A stretch of 8,248 nucleotides of DNA from JBDSYA01 sp039925865. Lineage in GTDB: Bacteria > Bacteroidota > Ignavibacteria > Tepidaquicellales > Tepidaquicellaceae. The notes below the pieces were generated by a model that ran no database searches, had not been told where the DNA came from, and saw only the letters and a program-made list of their open reading frames with translations. Location of the stretch: positions 1 to 8,248 of the forward strand of contig JBDSYA010000158.1 of assembly GCA_039925865.1 (NCBI GenBank). The letters run 5' to 3'. Made by a program: the position numbers and the translations under genes. Shown one piece after another: positions 6,063 to 8,248 of this stretch (the first letter of the stretch is position 1; every line of letters starts with the position of its first letter).

Positions 6063-6791
6063 TTAGTCTGAGATATAAACTTTCTGACCTACTATGATAT
6101 TTCCAATTTTAATAACGGTACCATAACCCCCTGCATTATTTTCGTTCAACTTAATAATGGACTTCATTACTCTTGCATCTGAATGAGCAGTATCAGGATC
6201 AAAGTTGACCATGACGCAGCGCTTGTCGCGTGATGTCAGACTCACAGCAGGACCGTCCGATTCTTCACCAAAGAAAACTGTCCGGCCAATCCACTTATCC
6301 TCTTCAAAGGGTTTGCCGCTGTTTGTTTCAATGTATAAGTTAGGACGAAACCGGCGTATGTCGATGGAGCGTTCAGATTCCTTTTCGATCCTGAATATGG
6401 TTTCATTACTTATCATGGAAATACTGGCATCATCGAAGATGCCCTGTTTCAGATGCATCAACTGGACTTCAGAACCAAGACGGCGAGAAATCTCCTCAGA
6501 TAATTCACTGCTGCGAAGTTCGAGATCATTTCCTTCAGGTGTACGAACATGGCTGGGGATCAGACTATCCTCATTCTCCTGCTGATAAATTGGTTTAAAC
6601 AGGATCATCTCAGGTAGCCTGCTCGCAGATAACCACGGAAAACCACCTTGATCTGCCATACGACGAAATGCAAAGCGCCTGTCTCCTTCGATTCCATGAA
6701 ATCCCAATTGTGCTTTTGTTAATTCTATGCCGGCCATTGATTTAACCGGATATCTAAAGATCGCCTTGATATGCCCGATTTCATGTTTCAT
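6063..6791 (-). CDS. MOSC-domain protein (molybdenum cofactor sulfurase C-terminal type)
   Basis: The 242-residue product has the two-part architecture of stand-alone MOSC proteins, the group that includes YcbX and the mitochondrial amidoxime-reducing component. The N-terminal beta-barrel part opens with I-x-x-I-F-R-Y-P-V-K-S-M-x-G (8-21) and G-I-E-G-D-R-R-F (33-40). The MOSC core spans about 110-240, with R-R-F-R-P-N at 146-151 and the conserved cysteine Cys192 in RDKRCVMVNFDPDT. In this family the cysteine is associated with sulfur or molybdenum cofactor handling, and some members are molybdoenzymes that reduce N-hydroxylated compounds. Which of these applies here cannot be told from sequence alone. 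The length is usual and nothing looks broken. No molybdenum cofactor genes are adjacent. The gene follows the AAA ATPase after 117 bases that contain a hairpin, so it may be transcribed separately. Confidence 0.9.
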   Translation of the reverse strand: MKHEIGHIKAIFRYPVKSMAGIELTKAQLGFHGIEGDRRFAFRRMADQGGFPWLSASRLPEMILFKPIYQQENEDSLIPSHVRTPEGNDLELRSSELSEEISRRLGSEVQLMHLKQGIFDDASISMISNETIFRIEKESERSIDIRRFRPNLYIETNSGKPFEEDKWIGRTVFFGEESDGPAVSLTSRDKRCVMVNFDPDTAHSDARVMKSIIKLNENNAGGYGTVIKIGNIIVGQKVYISD

Positions 6792-6819
6792 CTTAACTCA
6801 GTTTTAAACTTATTTATTA

Positions 6820-6855
6820 ATCAGTAATTTTAGTTTGTTCTGAAACTAAACTGAT
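6820..6855 (-). terminator. Inverted repeat between the AAA ATPase and MOSC genes; possible terminator
   Basis: TTTAGTTT (6829-6836) pairs perfectly with AAACTAAA (6843-6850) around a 6-base loop. The stem extends through ATCAG (6820-6824) and CTGAT (6851-6855), with TAAT at 6825-6828 as a one-sided bulge, giving 13 pairs in all. It lies about 54 bases past the ATPase stop and 29 bases before the MOSC start. The stem is AT-rich and no long U-tract follows, so it could be a weak terminator, an mRNA stability element or a palindromic protein site. Confidence 0.35.
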
Positions 6856-6908
6856 AGAATGTGTGAAAGCGGAAGCACTGATGCTAGACGCTAATTGACT
6901 AAGGGTCG

Positions 6909-8248
6909 CTAGCGTTCCAGAGCAAAACCAAAATGTTTTTTTGGCTTTAACTCATCCGGACTGAATTCACTTACATCTTCAAGTGTCAGAGTGCACATCA
7001 TTTGTTTTGTTCGTTTGTCCTTGGGGATCTCAGATAATCTCAGGTGCTGATTTTTTATTGCTTCAGTAATAATTCGTCTTACTTCGCGTGCATTTCCAAA
7101 ATATTTGTCGGCTGTTTTCCTTAACGCAGTTAAATATTCTTTGAGATGTGCAGAAGCTTTTTCATCAGGTGTAATTTCATTTTGTCTCAGTATGTGAAGT
7201 GCGATCTGAAACAGTTCTTCTTTGGTATAATCCTCAAATTCCATGATCTTATCAAACCTTGACCTAAGTCCCGGATTGGATCTCAGAAATTCCTCCATGT
7301 TATCAGTATAGCCTGCGCAAATTACACCAAACTCACCCCTCATGTCTTCCATTCTTTTTAACAAGATCTGAACTGCCTCATGGCCAAAGTCATTTGATGA
7401 ATTTTGAATAAGTGAATAAGCTTCATCTATAAATAAGACGCCGCCTGTAGCTCTCTCGATCAGTTCAGATGTTTTAATGGCTGTCTGTCCGATATATCCA
7501 CCTACCAGAGCCTCTCTGTCGCATTCCACGAGATGACCTCTTTCAAGAATTCCCAGAGCTTTGTAAATTTCTGAAACGATCCTTGCAACAGTTGTCTTGC
7601 CCGTGCCGGGATTTCCCGTGAAAACACTATGCACGGAAAATGTCCTTCTGACATTTTTTCCCGTTTCTCTATAAAACTTAACAAGCTTAACGATCTCTTG
7701 AATCTCTGTTTTTATATTCTGCAGTCCGATCAGGTCATTTAATTTCGACAGAGATTCTCTCAACAGATCTTCATCAATAGGCAGCTCGGGTGATTCATCG
7801 TTTTCTCTTTCAAAAACTTTTTCAATGTCTTCTGATTTTATGGTCATCAAATCTTCCTTTGTTGTGGATCCGGAATTCTTATCGCTCATGATTCTCGTAC
7901 CAAGATTCATCTTTGACTCTTCTATAATTGAATTTACAAACCTTGCATTTCCAAATGTTCTGTCTCTGTTTCTGTAAGCTTCAACCAACTGCTCGTAAAG
8001 ATATTTTTTGGCTTCTCCGGTAAGTACAAGATTTCTTTTGGAGGCTGTATACTCTGCAATCTGCAACAATTCGTTTTGATCATAATCCGGAAAATCGAAG
8101 TACATATTGAATCTTGACTTGAGCCCGGGATTTGATTCAAGAAAATATTTCATCTCCTTCGGATATCCGGCAACTATTACAGCAAGGTCGCCTTTGCCAT
8201 CAGACATCTCTTTCAATAAGATTTCAATTGCCTCCTGTCCGAAATCCC
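6909..8248 (-). CDS. Tandem CbxX/CfqX-type AAA ATPase, C-terminal part; runs off the right edge
   Basis: About 445 residues are visible and the frame is open to the right edge, so the N-terminus is missing. The coding sequence begins in the middle of one AAA module (DFGQEAIEILLKEM, then IVAGYPKEM, SNPGLKSRF and a G-N-A-R sensor-2 motif). A second, complete AAA module follows. It contains Walker A GNPGTGKTT (codons at about 7613-7587), a pore-loop-like GGYIGQTA, Walker B GVLFIDEAY, sensor 1 VICAGY, arginine-finger region SNPGLRSRF and sensor 2 GNAREVRR, and ends in a short basic tail. The repeated DFG-EA and SNPGL-SRF signatures are those of the CbxX/CfqX (RuBisCO-activase-like, SpoVK-like) clade. 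Such proteins form ATP-driven hexamers that remodel protein partners. No RuBisCO or sporulation gene is nearby, so the partner is unknown; multi-module members occur widely in bacteria of unrelated metabolism. TAG at 6911-6909 is the stop. Confidence 0.93.
   Translation of the reverse strand, partial: DFGQEAIEILLKEMSDGKGDLAVIVAGYPKEMKYFLESNPGLKSRFNMYFDFPDYDQNELLQIAEYTASKRNLVLTGEAKKYLYEQLVEAYRNRDRTFGNARFVNSIIEESKMNLGTRIMSDKNSGSTTKEDLMTIKSEDIEKVFERENDESPELPIDEDLLRESLSKLNDLIGLQNIKTEIQEIVKLVKFYRETGKNVRRTFSVHSVFTGNPGTGKTTVARIVSEIYKALGILERGHLVECDREALVGGYIGQTAIKTSELIERATGGVLFIDEAYSLIQNSSNDFGHEAVQILLKRMEDMRGEFGVICAGYTDNMEEFLRSNPGLRSRFDKIMEFEDYTKEELFQIALHILRQNEITPDEKASAHLKEYLTALRKTADKYFGNAREVRRIITEAIKNQHLRLSEIPKDKRTKQMMCTLTLEDVSEFSPDELKPKKHFGFALER

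Noticed and set aside
6205..6585. Plus-strand open frame antisense to the MOSC gene
   Set aside because: It is Ser/Arg-rich low-complexity translation typical of an antisense shadow; the minus-strand MOSC protein accounts for the region.

Overview
The window looks like AT-rich chromosomal DNA from a member of the Bacteroidota/Ignavibacteriota (Chlorobi-like) lineage. Four things point there: a large secreted FG-GAP repeat protein of the kind common in Ignavibacteria-like genomes; a small secreted protein resembling the C-terminal secretion (type IX) sorting fold of that lineage; an uncharacterised helical family that I recognise mainly from Bacteroidota-type genomes; and a promoter of the Bacteroidota form (TTTG, 20 bases, TATTTTTG). 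No rRNA, tRNA, CRISPR array, transposase or phage gene is visible. The taxonomic call is inference, not proof.

Layout. Positions 1-2386 (minus strand) hold the N-terminal 795 residues of an FG-GAP beta-propeller protein that runs off the left edge. Thirteen repeats are visible, and they split into seven plus at least six at a divergent seam. Immediately upstream, on the same strand, 2416-2784 encodes a 122-residue secreted protein with a sorting-domain-like fold. The pair looks like a two-gene operon read from a promoter near 2823-2854. The 276-base divergent spacer (2785-3060) also holds a short GC-rich hairpin.

Positions 3061-4680 (plus strand) are a gene graveyard. A roughly 476-codon helical-repeat gene is broken by one in-frame TGA and one single-base frameshift. 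It is followed by a 128-base decayed fragment of a second, tandem copy. The second copy stops abruptly at about 4680, where a GC-richer stretch carrying an intact stand-alone 5'-3' exonuclease/flap endonuclease gene (4693-5523, minus) begins. This looks like an acquired segment that landed in the duplicated gene.

Positions 5562-8248 (all minus) carry a four-helix membrane protein of unknown function, a MOSC-domain protein with its conserved cysteine, and a tandem CbxX/CfqX-type AAA ATPase that runs off the right edge. The genes are co-oriented but separated by 38-120 bases, and their functions do not form an obvious pathway. I do not see a convincing new multi-gene system. The most unusual points are the stand-alone sorting-like protein paired with the propeller protein, and the decaying tandem genes beside a foreign-looking nuclease.
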